From: DATLFQ01 sp035540915 | Lineage (GTDB): Bacteria > Actinomycetota > Acidimicrobiia > Acidimicrobiales > GCA-2861595 | DNA: 13,747 nucleotides | Assembly (NCBI GenBank): GCA_035540915.1 | Contig: DATLFQ010000160.1 | Coordinates: forward strand, 1 to 13,747 | Direction of reading: 5' to 3' | Part shown: piece by piece, positions 1 through 7,607 of the stretch | Position numbering within the stretch: the stretch's first letter is position 1 | Layout of the letters: each line of letters starts with the position of its first letter | Notes under the pieces: model-generated | The model's database searches: none | Seen by the model: the letters and a program-made list of their open reading frames with translations, nothing else | Told to the model about the DNA's origin: nothing | Position numbers and translations under genes: made by a program

Positions 1-2685
1 GAGGTACTGCCCGGTGACGTCGCCGGTGCGCTCGTCGAGGTGGCGCGGGCGGTTCCGACGCTGCATCTCGGCGGCTTGGAGCGTCCGGCGGTCGAATCGT
101 TGATGGCACAGATCGTCGGCACCGACATCGCGCCGCAGTTCGTCGCCGAGATCCATGGCAGGTCCGGTGGGAATCCGCTCTTCGTCCGTGAACTCGCCCG
201 CCTGGTCGCCGCCGATCCCAGCCGACTCGACCACCACCGGTCGCTGCCGGCCACCATTCGAGCTCTGCTCGAACGACGGCTGGCGCACATCCCGCCCGGC
301 GCCGTCGAGGTCCTGCGAGCCGCTGCGGTGGTCGGCGAGGAGTTCGCCGTGCGCCTCGTCGAGTCCGCAGCCCGCACGACACGGACCGGTGTCCTCGCCG
401 CCCTCGATGCCGCCACCCGAGCGCATCTCGTCGTCGACCGCGGCGGCATCGCGTTCGCGTTCACGCATTCCCTCATCCGTGACGTCCTCTACGACCAGCT
501 GACCTTGCCGGACCGGGCGCAAGCGCACCGGGCTGTCGCCGAAGCGCTGGAAGCCGCTGACGGTCCGGAGCCGGCGCTCGCCGAGCTCGCCCACCACTTT
601 CTCGCCGGGTCATCGGCGGTCGAGGACGGCAAGGCGGCGCTGTACGCCGAACGAGCAGGGCACCGCGCCGCCGAGCAGTTCGCCTACGAGGACGCGGCCG
701 GGCACTTCCGGAACGCGCTCTCGGCGCTCGAACTCCCCGGGGCGGACATGTCGCGCCGCATCCACGTGCTTCTCGGGCTCGGCGACGCGTCGCTTCGCAG
801 CGGCGACATGGCCGGCGCGCGCGAGGCGTTCGTGTCAGGAGCGGACCACGCGCGCAAGGCACATGACCCCGAGAGCCTCGCCTGCGCCGCGCTCGGGCTC
901 GGCTCGGGCCTCGACGGGTTCGAAGTTCGCCTCTTCGACCACGCGCAGGTCGCGCTTCTCGAGGAAGCGATGGCCGCGTTGCCACCCGAGCCCTCGGCGC
1001 TGCGCGCCTTGGCGCTCGCTCGGCTGTCCGTCGCTCTCACCTTTGCCGAACCGGGCCCCAGACGGCTTCAGCTGGCCGAAGAGGCAACCGGCATGGCGCG
1101 GGCCGTCGACGACCCGCGCGCGCTGGCGTACGCCCTGGCTGCTCGATGTGACGCCACGGCGGGGCCTGAACACGTCGCCGGGCGGCGGGAGGCGGCCACC
1201 GAGATCAGCCGGCTCGCACAGCTCGTCGGGGATCGGGGCATCGAGCTTCTCGGGCGCCGCAACCGCGTCATCGCGCTCCTCGAGAGCGGGGACATCGCCG
1301 GTGTCGACGGCGAGATCGAGCGCTACCGATCGGTCGCCGACGGCATCGGCCAGCCTCTCTACCAGTGGTACGTCCCGCTGTGGCGAGGCATGCGGGCGTT
1401 GATGGACGGGCGGCTCGACGCGGTCTGGGCGCACCAGCGTGATGCCGCCGCCATCGGCCGTCGGGCCGGGAGCCACAACGCCGCGCTGAACGCCGACGTG
1501 CTGGCCTGGAACACGCTGCGGGCACAAGGGCGGGTCCAGCGAGCCGCTGACCGCCTCCGCCAGCAGCTCGCGCTGGCGGACGGCGTCTACGGCGAGGACT
1601 TCTGGGTCGCACTCGTCACGCCGCAGCTTCATCCGGTGCAGGCCGGGGCAGCGCTCGACCGGTTCGTCGCGAGCCGTTTCGCCGAGCTTCCCCGTGACGC
1701 AGTGTGGCTGGCGGCGATGACGTATGCCGCCGAGACGTGCGGTTTGCTCGGCCACACGGCTGCGGCCGAGTGCCTCGACGAACTGATCCGGCCCCATGGC
1801 GCGCGCTTCGCGGTGGATGCCATCGGCGCCGCGTGTTACGGGTCCATGGCACGGCCCCTCGGCATCGTCGCCACCGTCCTGGGTCGGCGCGCCGATGCAA
1901 CCGCCTGGTTCGATGAGGCTCTCGAGGTGCACCGGGCGTGCGGCGCGTCGGCGCTCGTCGCCCAGACACTCGAGGACCTCGGTTCCTCGCTCGTGTCGCT
2001 CGGCGACGACCGGGCCGGGCGCGCGGCGCGAGAGGAGGCGGCCACGCTCTACCAGTCGTTGGGGATGAACCGGCGTGCGTCGTTCTCCGAACCGTCGACC
2101 CGGCGGCCCGAGTCGGGGAACGTGTTCCGGCTCGACGGCGACTACTGGACCCTCGTCTATGGCGGGAGGACCGTTCGGGTCGCCGACAGCAAGGGGCTCC
2201 GTGACATCGCCACGCTTCTGGCGCATTCAGGCCAGGAGCTGCACGTCGCGGATCTCATCGCCGGGACCGATCCGCCGACGGCACCTGCAGACGTGAACAC
2301 TCGAACGGCGGTGCTCCGGCGAGGCTCGACCGACCTCCTGCTGGACGATCGAGGTCGGGCTGCCTACCGAGCGCGGTTGGTCGATCTCCGAGATGAGCTG
2401 GAGGAGGCGGAAGCCGACGCCGACATGGCGCGGGCCGGGGCCGCACGGGCCGAGATGGACGCCATCGCCAGCGAGTTGGCCACCGCACTCGGCCTCGGGG
2501 GCCGAGCCCGCGCCGGGACCGAACCGGCGGAACGGGCGCGCAAAGCTGTCACTCAGCGGATCCGCAACTCGCTCAAGCGGCTGGCGGTCCTGCATCCCGA
2601 GCTGGCTGCCCACCTCGATCGCTCCATCCGCACGGGCCGCTTCTGCGCCTACCGGCCCGAGCGCCCCATCGAGTGGTCGCTCTGA
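1..2685 (+). CDS. AAA/STAND-type ATPase with TPR-like repeats and conserved C-terminal domain, 5' truncated
   Basis: The reading frame is open to the left edge, so the true start and the Walker A/B part of the ATPase lie outside; 894 residues are visible. Near residues 54-66 is the G-x-S-G-G-N-P-L-F-V-x-E-L motif typical of the end of the ATPase module in large LuxR/adenylate-cyclase-associated STAND ATPases. A long alpha-helical, Ala/Leu-rich stretch (about 190-690) looks like degenerate TPR repeats. About residues 705-755 is a domain with the pattern YWTLVYGGRTVRVADSKGLRD, common at the C-terminus of actinobacterial ATP-binding proteins, followed by a charged probable coiled coil (about 785-835) and a terminal basic helical segment. 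Such proteins are thought to be signal-responsive regulators; the target is unknown. No LuxR-type HTH is visible at the C-terminus. It converges on the minus-strand gene at 2892 and its base composition is slightly less GC-rich than the formate locus. Family is fairly sure, function is not. Confidence 0.85.
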   Translation, partial: EVLPGDVAGALVEVARAVPTLHLGGLERPAVESLMAQIVGTDIAPQFVAEIHGRSGGNPLFVRELARLVAADPSRLDHHRSLPATIRALLERRLAHIPPGAVEVLRAAAVVGEEFAVRLVESAARTTRTGVLAALDAATRAHLVVDRGGIAFAFTHSLIRDVLYDQLTLPDRAQAHRAVAEALEAADGPEPALAELAHHFLAGSSAVEDGKAALYAERAGHRAAEQFAYEDAAGHFRNALSALELPGADMSRRIHVLLGLGDASLRSGDMAGAREAFVSGADHARKAHDPESLACAALGLGSGLDGFEVRLFDHAQVALLEEAMAALPPEPSALRALALARLSVALTFAEPGPRRLQLAEEATGMARAVDDPRALAYALAARCDATAGPEHVAGRREAATEISRLAQLVGDRGIELLGRRNRVIALLESGDIAGVDGEIERYRSVADGIGQPLYQWYVPLWRGMRALMDGRLDAVWAHQRDAAAIGRRAGSHNAALNADVLAWNTLRAQGRVQRAADRLRQQLALADGVYGEDFWVALVTPQLHPVQAGAALDRFVASRFAELPRDAVWLAAMTYAAETCGLLGHTAAAECLDELIRPHGARFAVDAIGAACYGSMARPLGIVATVLGRRADATAWFDEALEVHRACGASALVAQTLEDLGSSLVSLGDDRAGRAAREEAATLYQSLGMNRRASFSEPSTRRPESGNVFRLDGDYWTLVYGGRTVRVADSKGLRDIATLLAHSGQELHVADLIAGTDPPTAPADVNTRTAVLRRGSTDLLLDDRGRAAYRARLVDLRDELEEAEADADMARAGAARAEMDAIASELATALGLGGRARAGTEPAERARKAVTQRIRNSLKRLAVLHPELAAHLDRSIRTGRFCAYRPERPIEWSL

Positions 2686-2845
2686 TCCTCGATCGCGGTG
2701 AGGGTGCGCACCAGCGCCGCCGCCCGCTCGACTAGGCCCTGCACTGCGCCGTCGTCGGCGACCCGACGGTCATGGCGCCCCGGCGTCCTCGGTGCAGACC
2801 CGGGCGCACACGTGGTCGGGGAGTTCCCCAGGATGCGCCACCGGA

Positions 2846-2875
2846 CCCGGCCTGCCCGTGTGCGGGGGCGCCGGG
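2846..2875. terminator. Candidate hairpin between convergent genes
   Basis: In the 206-bp gap between two convergent genes, CCCGGC (2846-2851) can pair with GCCGGG (2870-2875), enclosing CCCG-TGTG-CGGG (2855-2866). No T-tract follows on either strand. Next to it is an 11-bp direct repeat GCGCCGGGCCG (2868-2878 and 2881-2891). It may end the minus-strand transcript, but GC-rich DNA forms such hairpins easily, so this is weak. Nothing else convincing is seen in 2686-2891. Confidence 0.3.
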
Positions 2876-2891
2876 CCGCTGCGCCGGGCCG

Positions 2892-3458
2892 TCAGGCGGC
2901 CAGGCGATCGGGGAGTATGCGCTGCACCATGCCGGATGCGACCTGCTTCGGCCGCTGCTGCTCGCCCATGAGCGCGTCCATCACGATGAGGGTGCCGGTG
3001 AGCGCGGGGATCGCCCACTGCAGGCCGTTCAGCTTCCGCTGCACCGCCGCCACGTCGGGCGGGGTCTGGTCCGACGGGGTGGTGCCGCCCTCGACGGCGA
3101 CGTCGCCCGCCTGCATCATCTTCTGGCCGAGCGCCCGGGCCCAGCCGGTGGCGGCGAGCGCCCCGGCGGTGACCGCCGTCTTCACCGCAGCCGTCGTCAT
3201 GACGTTCCGCTGCCCGGCCAGGCGGCCCTTGTTGGCCGTGGTGAGCAGCACGGACCCTGCCAGGTGGGCGCCGATCGCGGCGAAGTTGACCGGTGTCCAC
3301 CGGCTCCAACCGGCGTTGGCAACCCTGGCTCGCTGGTCCGGCCGGTCGACCTCGGCGGCCGCGCCGTTGACGCCGATCGCGCCCATGAGGGAGCCGCCGA
3401 ACCACGCGGCGAGACCGATTTCCGAGAGTGTGCGGGCAAAGGTCGCGGGCTGTCCCAT
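2892..3458 (-). CDS. Small integral membrane protein, function unknown
   Basis: 188 residues starting at ATG 3458, chosen because AAGGAG lies 5 nt upstream on the minus strand, the best ribosome binding site in the area. About four hydrophobic helices can be seen: roughly residues 10-34 (LAAWFGGSLMGAIGVNGAAA), 56-76, 86-106 and 143-165. A conserved-looking loop after helix 1 (DRARVANAGWSRWTPVN, written here without claiming exact family limits) and the basic C-terminus (QVASGMVQRILPDR) suggest a defined family of actinobacterial hypothetical membrane proteins, but I do not recognise a named domain and no catalytic motif is apparent. It is the second gene of a probable two-gene unit, 70 bp after the stop of the small acidic protein upstream. 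I cannot assign a function. Confidence 0.75.
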   Translation of the reverse strand: MGQPATFARTLSEIGLAAWFGGSLMGAIGVNGAAAEVDRPDQRARVANAGWSRWTPVNFAAIGAHLAGSVLLTTANKGRLAGQRNVMTTAAVKTAVTAGALAATGWARALGQKMMQAGDVAVEGGTTPSDQTPPDVAAVQRKLNGLQWAIPALTGTLIVMDALMGEQQRPKQVASGMVQRILPDRLAA

Positions 3459-3528
3459 GGTGGCTCCTTGTCGTCGCTTGCCTGCGTGTACCCCGGGCCG
3501 CTCGGGCCGCAATCTGACGCCGGCCGGC

Positions 3529-3879
3529 TCAGGCGCCGGCTGGCCCGGTCGGGTCGACGGACGTCGGCTCGCCGCTGCTGGCGTCCCCGACGAACCCGCC
3601 CGGCTCGCTCTCCGACGGCTCGCCCGGGATGACCATGGTGTCGGGCGCCGGGTACGGCCCGATGGCCTCGGGAGGCTCACCCGGGTACGGCCCGATGGCG
3701 ATGGGCTCCTCCACCGCGGCGACGTCGCCGGGCAGGCCCGCGTCGAGCAGCGCGTCGAGGCCGGCGGTGGCCGACAGAGGATCGGCGCTCAGGCTGGACA
3801 GCGCTTCGCGCGCCGGAAGGAGCTGCGCGTCCTGCGCTTCCATCTCGGCGTTGCCGATCCCGTCCGGACGGTCGGGCAT
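3529..3879 (-). CDS. Small acidic Pro/Gly-rich hypothetical protein with short repeat
   Basis: 116 residues from ATG 3879, which has GAGGAGGT 5 nt upstream; longer in-frame extensions are possible but lack such a site. The protein is strongly acidic and Pro/Gly-rich, with no signal peptide or membrane segment. Residues 1-55 could be partly helical (EMEAQDAQLLPAREALSSL); residues 59-116 look disordered and contain AIGPYP twice, 11 residues apart (61-66 and 72-77), followed by a degenerate copy (VIPGEP). The repeat is also near-exact at the DNA level. It is followed by the membrane-protein gene at 3458, so the two are likely co-transcribed. No family is recognised. The good ribosome binding site and phase-preserving repeat support it being a real gene. 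Confidence 0.6.
   Translation of the reverse strand: MPDRPDGIGNAEMEAQDAQLLPAREALSSLSADPLSATAGLDALLDAGLPGDVAAVEEPIAIGPYPGEPPEAIGPYPAPDTMVIPGEPSESEPGGFVGDASSGEPTSVDPTGPAGA
3648..3699. repeat. Two 19-bp direct repeats, 33-bp period, inside the small acidic gene
   Basis: CCGGGTACGGCCCGATGGC occurs at 3648-3666 and again at 3681-3699. The period is 33 bp, exactly 11 codons, so gain or loss of a unit keeps the reading frame. It encodes the doubled AIGPYP segment on the minus strand. Confidence 0.85.
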
Positions 3880-3983
3880 GCGGACCTCCTCGTTGAATGC
3901 TCGGGCCCCTGGTTCGTTCCGCGCCTCGGGGGCCGCCAAACCCGTCGACCCCGGCGCATCCCCCTCTACCATGGCCGGCCGTG

Positions 3984-4187
3984 ATGGGCATGGAGTACGT
4001 CGGCGCCCGGGAGCTGGCCCTACTGCTCGGCCTCGGCGACGAGGAGGTCGGCGAGCTGGCCGCCGCGGGCGACTTTCCCGAGCCACTGATGGAGCTGGCC
4101 TCGGGGCCCGTGTGGGAGCTGGCCGACATCGAGGACTGGGCCCGGCGCACCGGCCGTCCCCTGGCGCCGGAGGGTGGGCCGGCCTAG
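3984..4187 (+). CDS. Short helix-turn-helix (AlpA/excisionase-like) DNA-binding protein
   Basis: 67 residues beginning MGMEYVGARELALLLGLGD. The layout is the one seen in AlpA/MerR-like winged-helix single-domain proteins: an opening helix-turn-helix (YVGARELALLLGLGDEEVGELAAAGDFP split over residues 5-32), a short wing-like FPEP segment, then a Trp-containing W-x-L-x-D-I-E-x-W-A helix (44-54) that in the family closes the fold. GTG 3981 directly before ATG 3984 is an alternative start; there is no clear ribosome binding site. Its TAG stop (4185-4187) overlaps the stop of the convergent oxidase gene in a shared CTAG. It is divergent from the small acidic gene at 3879 with about 100 bp between, so could regulate that pair; this is inference only. 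Confidence 0.65.
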   Translation: MGMEYVGARELALLLGLGDEEVGELAAAGDFPEPLMELASGPVWELADIEDWARRTGRPLAPEGGPA

Positions 4188-4921
4188 ACGAAGCGGGCCT
4201 CGCTCATCCGGTCGAGGCTCTCCTGCTTGTGGACCCGCTCGTCGTGCCCGATCTGGCGGAACAGGTCCGCCTGCGACGCGAAACGCCCGTACTCGGCGGC
4301 GAACTGGCCCTCGTAGGGGACGTCCTCCAGCTCGGGGTGCTCCTGGACGAACAGGGCGTACTCGTGCTCTGCGTGGTCCTCGAAGTCCGCGTTCATGCCG
4401 TAGCTCCACGACGGCTTCACCGCGTAGAGGACCCACGACAGGTGGTAGTAGGTGAAGGCCAGGATCTGGGGGACGAGCCGGAACCGCAGGAAGCCCTCCC
4501 GGTGCTGGGACTCCTCCACCAGCTCCTCGAGGATCAGCAGGTGCCACTGTTCGTTGTCCTGCTGGTGGCGGCTCTCGTCGACCCGCTCGAAGATGCGCCG
4601 GGCGAAGGCCGGCCGCGAGTAGCGGTGGGTGACGGCGACGTAGGCCACGTGCTCCCACGCCTGGTAGGGGACCCGGGCGACGACCTCGAGCACCTTGAAC
4701 TTCGACAGCGTGCGGGCCCGACCGTAGAGCAGGTCCAGCAGGGCGAACAGGAAGCGGGCTGCCGGGCCGTAGCGCCGGCGGGGCGAGGCCAGCGTGCGGG
4801 CGTGCTCCTCCCGCAACCGTTCGGACGAGAGCTTGGGCATGCGGTCAGGGGGGGCCGGTGGGACTGCTGCCGCCGCGGCGTCGGCGCTGGTCTCCTCGGG
4901 GTCCTGGATGCTGCGGTCCAT
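4184..4921 (-). CDS. aox: Alternative-oxidase-family di-iron protein (quinol oxidase-like)
   Basis: 245 residues from ATG 4921. The sequence can be laid over alternative oxidase (AOX) with all expected di-iron positions: E79 in LEVVARVP (AOX LETVAGVP), E124/H127 in NEQWHLL (AOX NERMHLL), E181 in FEDHAEHEY (AOX LEEEAIHSY, with the Tyr kept at 188), and E228/H231 in HDERVH (AOX ADEAHH). The intervening L-E-D-V-P and spacing to the last ExxH also match. AOX oxidises quinol and reduces oxygen to water without pumping protons, sitting monotopically on the membrane; hydrophobic stretches near residues 55-67 and 150-168 fit this. The first 30 residues are Ala/Pro-rich and probably disordered. It lies 38 bp downstream of the 595-aa membrane protein and is likely translated from the same mRNA. 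The identification rests on motif alignment by eye; another ferritin-like di-iron oxidase is the alternative. Actinobacteria mostly use menaquinol, so the substrate is open. Confidence 0.78.
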   Translation of the reverse strand: MDRSIQDPEETSADAAAAAVPPAPPDRMPKLSSERLREEHARTLASPRRRYGPAARFLFALLDLLYGRARTLSKFKVLEVVARVPYQAWEHVAYVAVTHRYSRPAFARRIFERVDESRHQQDNEQWHLLILEELVEESQHREGFLRFRLVPQILAFTYYHLSWVLYAVKPSWSYGMNADFEDHAEHEYALFVQEHPELEDVPYEGQFAAEYGRFASQADLFRQIGHDERVHKQESLDRMSEARFV

Positions 4922-4959
4922 GCCCCCAGCTTCCCAGACCCTGGCGGCCCCCCCGTCGC

Positions 4960-6747
4960 TCAGGCCGGAATGTGCCGCGGCACCCAGCCGCCGGGCGCCG
5001 GGGGCCGGGGGGCCGCAGCCGCCGGCCGGGGCGGGGTGGCCGACCGCACCCGTACCACGGCCAGGGCCAGCAGGCCGACCCACACCGAGGCCACGATCCC
5101 CACGCCGGCGTAGGCCGCCAGGGCCGGCCAGGCCGGGCCGTCGGTCTGCTCGCGCAACAGGATGTCGGTGTTGCGGGAGAACGCCACCGTGCGCTCGGCC
5201 AGGGCCGGGACCTCGGAAGCGCCGATCTCGGGGTCGGCCGGCAGGTACACCGGCGCCGCCATCACCTCTGAGCCCCGCTGCAGCCCCACCATCGTCTTCC
5301 AGGTCCCCGTCACGGGCACGGCCTTGGTGGTGCGGTAGCGACCGGGGCCGATCTCGTCGAACTCGGCGCTGACCCGGCCGCCCCCCTGCCAGGAGACCAC
5401 GCCGAAGAGCGTGGCCCGATCGGCCGCGGTCGGCGGGTCGAGCTGGACGGTGACCACCGCCTCGTCGCCGGCGCGGTCCAGGCTGATGACGGCGTCGACC
5501 TCGCCGACGTCGCGCGGCAGGGGCAGTGCCATGGCGACCACGAGCACCAGCCCGGCCGCGCCCAGGGCGGCGGCCGGCACGCCGCGGCGATCGTCGTCGG
5601 CGTCGTCGGACCCCTGGGCCAGCCCGGCCCCGATCACTGCGGCGGCTGCCGCCGTCACCAGCGCCAGGGCCAGCGCCACGGGAAGGCCGTTGCGGGACAC
5701 CGGCCCCCAGCCCGACAGGTCGATGTAGGCCAGCTCGGCGGCCAGGCCGACGGTGGCCACCGCGGCGCCCGAGGCCAGGGCGAAGCGCATCCGGCGGTCG
5801 GTGCCGAGGGCCCAGGCCACCGCCTCGACGCCGAGTGCGGCGGCCAGGTAGAGGGGGAACCGGGGCACGGTGTGGTTGAGCGGCCCGCCGAGCAGCAGGG
5901 CGACGATGCCCCGCAGGATGAGGAACGTCATGGAGGCCAGCAGTGCGCCGCCGGCGCCGAGGGCGATGCGGGCGGCGACCAGGGCGATGCCCGCGGCGGT
6001 CACGATCAGCAACGGGTGGTACAGCGCCTGGAACTGCGGCATCCCGAAGTCGAACTCGCCCTGGAAGGTCGACAGCCCGGTGAGGATGGCGCCGAAGCAC
6101 AGGACCTCGATGGCCTTGCCCAAGATGGTGGGCGAGTCGCCCGCTCCGGCGTCGCGCCGGCCCTCGCGAATCATCAGCCACATGGCCATGGGGCCGAGCG
6201 AGCCGCCGGCCACCAGCTGCAGGTGGGTCGGGCTCCACAGCGTGACGTCGACGCCGTAGGCCCTATGCCACAGGTCGTCCAGGGGGAAGGCCACCACGGC
6301 GCCGATGCCGAGCGCCCCCATCACCACCGCGGACCAGGGGATCTGCAGCCCGCCGAAGCGGAACCCGGCGTTGGACCGCTCGAGCGTGGCGAAGATGATG
6401 GCGATGGCGGCGGCGAAGACGAGCCCGTTGAGCCCGATCAGGATCATCGTGTGCGACGGCGTGAAGAGTTCCTTGTCGCGCCCGTTGTCGATGTGCCAGG
6501 CGACGTCCCAGTACAGGCCGAGCAGGGCGATGCCGGCCGCGGTGAGCCCGGTCAGCGCTCCCGCCATCGACCATCCGGGGACGCCGGTGAACCGCGCCAG
6601 GCTCGAGGAGATCGAGCCGAAGAACGCCTTGACGAGGTTCCGCTCCCCCTTGGCGTCGCCCATGGCGGCCAGGCCCAGGACCACGATGCCGTAGAGGAAG
6701 AGCGGGGATGCGACGTAGACCCAGTGGTCGGTGGAGTACTGGCGCAT
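4960..6747 (-). CDS. Polytopic membrane protein with His/Trp/Asp motifs and extracytoplasmic C-terminal domain, unknown function
   Basis: 595 residues from ATG 6747; AGAGGAG lies about 9 nt upstream on the minus strand, which favours this over the ATG at 6801, which falls inside the operator. At least ten hydrophobic segments lie between residues 12 and 408, followed by a mostly beta-like soluble region (about 413-540, including GPGRYRTTKAVPVTGTWKTMV, reminiscent of YtkA/FixH-like domains) and a last membrane helix (about 542-566) with a Pro-rich tail. Polar residues typical of cofactor sites lie in or beside the first membrane helices: W80-D81-x-x-W84-H85-x-D87, P-S-H99-T, D157-D158-L-W160-H161, S-P-T-H175 and Y243-H244-P. 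These suggest heme or metal binding but prove nothing. No named family is recognised. It is first in an operon with the alternative-oxidase-like gene and divergent from a MerR regulator, so a role in the same redox or stress response is inferred. Confidence 0.85.
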   Translation of the reverse strand: MRQYSTDHWVYVASPLFLYGIVVLGLAAMGDAKGERNLVKAFFGSISSSLARFTGVPGWSMAGALTGLTAAGIALLGLYWDVAWHIDNGRDKELFTPSHTMILIGLNGLVFAAAIAIIFATLERSNAGFRFGGLQIPWSAVVMGALGIGAVVAFPLDDLWHRAYGVDVTLWSPTHLQLVAGGSLGPMAMWLMIREGRRDAGAGDSPTILGKAIEVLCFGAILTGLSTFQGEFDFGMPQFQALYHPLLIVTAAGIALVAARIALGAGGALLASMTFLILRGIVALLLGGPLNHTVPRFPLYLAAALGVEAVAWALGTDRRMRFALASGAAVATVGLAAELAYIDLSGWGPVSRNGLPVALALALVTAAAAAVIGAGLAQGSDDADDDRRGVPAAALGAAGLVLVVAMALPLPRDVGEVDAVISLDRAGDEAVVTVQLDPPTAADRATLFGVVSWQGGGRVSAEFDEIGPGRYRTTKAVPVTGTWKTMVGLQRGSEVMAAPVYLPADPEIGASEVPALAERTVAFSRNTDILLREQTDGPAWPALAAYAGVGIVASVWVGLLALAVVRVRSATPPRPAAAAPRPPAPGGWVPRHIPA

Positions 6748-6785
6748 GGGAAGCGGCTCCTCTCGTGTCGGGCACGACCCGAACA

Positions 6786-6823
6786 CCCTTGACTGTGCCA
6801 TCGAACACTGGCACAGTCAAGGG
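6786..6823. promoter_or_regulatory. Perfect 15-bp inverted repeat operator with divergent promoters
   Basis: CCCTTGACTGTGCCA (6786-6800) is the exact reverse complement of TGGCACAGTCAAGGG (6809-6823), separated by 8 bp. Because of the symmetry, both strands carry TTGACT, 17 bp, CACAGT: plus 6789-6794/6812-6817 and minus 6820-6815/6797-6792. The -35 matches the consensus well, the -10 poorly, which is common for activator-controlled or MerR-type promoters. On the minus strand transcription would begin near 6785, leaving a leader that holds the AGGAG site of the membrane-protein gene. The site lies between the MerR gene and the oxidase operon and is the likely binding site of that MerR protein. 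Confidence 0.85.
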
Positions 6824-6826
6824 CGG

Positions 6827-6832
6827 TATGGT
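6827..6832 (+). promoter_or_regulatory. Candidate leaderless -10 element for an alternative start of the MerR gene
   Basis: TATGGT fits the actinobacterial TANNNT -10 pattern and is followed by 7 nt and then GTG at 6840, which is in frame with the MerR gene. This is the layout of a leaderless transcript and would give a protein beginning MTEEGFSVDELA, a usual MerR N-terminus. It competes with ATG 6828, which has only AAGGG 4 nt upstream. Confidence 0.4.
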
Positions 6833-7607
6833 TCGGATCGTGACGGAGGAGGGGTTCTCGGTCGACGAGCTGGCCCGGCGGGCCGGCACCTCGGTCCGCA
6901 ACGTCCGCCTCTACCAGGAGCGGGGCCTCCTGCCCCCGCCGCGGCGCGAGGGCCGGCGCGGCCTCTACACCGACGACCACCTGCAGCGGCTGCGGCTGGT
7001 GCTGTCGATGCTGAAGCGGGGCTACCCGCTCACCGCCATCCGTGAGCTGGTCGAGGCGTGGGCCGCCCGCCGCAGCCTGGGCGACGTGCTCGGCTTCGAG
7101 GAGGCGTTGTCGGCGCCGTTCGCCGACGAGGCCCCGGCCCGGCTGTCCCTCGAACAGCTGGCGGCCGCCTTCCCCGACGGCAGTTCCGAGGCGCTGGCCC
7201 GGGCTGTCGGGCTGGGGATCGTGGTGCCCGACGGGGACGGCTTCGTCGCCCCGAGTCCGGCCCTGTTCGCCACCGGCGTCCAGCTGGTGGCCGACGGCGT
7301 GCCCATCGACGCCGTGCTGGACAACGCGGCCGCCATCGCCCGGGCCACCGACGAGCTGGCCGCCGGCTTCGTCGACCTGTTCGTCGAGCACGTGTGGCAG
7401 CCCTTCGTCGACGCCGGCATGCCCGCCGGCGACCTGCGCCGCATCACCGAGACCCTGGAGCGCATGCGGCCGCTGGCCAGCCGGGCCGTGACCGCGGCCC
7501 TGGCCCACGCCATGCAGCGCCACAGCGACGCGGCGGCGGTCGCCCAGGCCGGTCAGATGTGGCCGGCGGCCGCCCCGGCCGCTCCTGTCGAGAAGCCCGC
7601 CTCCTAG
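6828..7607 (+). CDS. MerR-family transcriptional regulator
   Basis: 259 residues from ATG 6828 (255 if GTG 6840 is used). The N-terminal 75 residues are a classic MerR winged helix: FSVDELARRAGTSVRNVRLY, then QERGLLPPPRREGRRGLYTDDHLQRL and LSMLKRGYPLTAIRELVEAW. The remaining ~180 residues are helical with no Cys, so this is not a classic metal- or thiol-sensing MerR; the region may bind a small organic ligand. A repeated-looking Ala-rich stretch (residues 160-230) includes FVDLFVEHVWQPFVDAG. The gene is divergent from the membrane-protein/oxidase operon across a perfect inverted repeat, so autoregulation and control of that operon are inferred. Its TAG stop shares CTAG with the stop of fdhD, which converges on it, leaving no room for a terminator. 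Confidence 0.92.
   Translation: MVRIVTEEGFSVDELARRAGTSVRNVRLYQERGLLPPPRREGRRGLYTDDHLQRLRLVLSMLKRGYPLTAIRELVEAWAARRSLGDVLGFEEALSAPFADEAPARLSLEQLAAAFPDGSSEALARAVGLGIVVPDGDGFVAPSPALFATGVQLVADGVPIDAVLDNAAAIARATDELAAGFVDLFVEHVWQPFVDAGMPAGDLRRITETLERMRPLASRAVTAALAHAMQRHSDAAAVAQAGQMWPAAAPAAPVEKPAS

Noticed and set aside
2649..2780. Minus-strand frame with a protein-like stretch (RVADDGAVQGLVERAAALVR)
   Set aside because: Too short, overlaps the end of the ATPase gene, and no ribosome binding site or start of its own; possibly a decayed fragment, but not supportable.
4922..6238. N-terminal extension of the oxidase protein across the upstream gene
   Set aside because: The extension is Arg/Gly-rich without motifs and lies inside the 595-aa membrane-protein gene; ATG 4921 is the natural start.
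6748..6801. Start of the 595-aa protein at ATG 6801
   Set aside because: It would begin inside the palindrome and give 18 unusual residues; ATG 6747 has an AGGAG site and a typical N-terminus.
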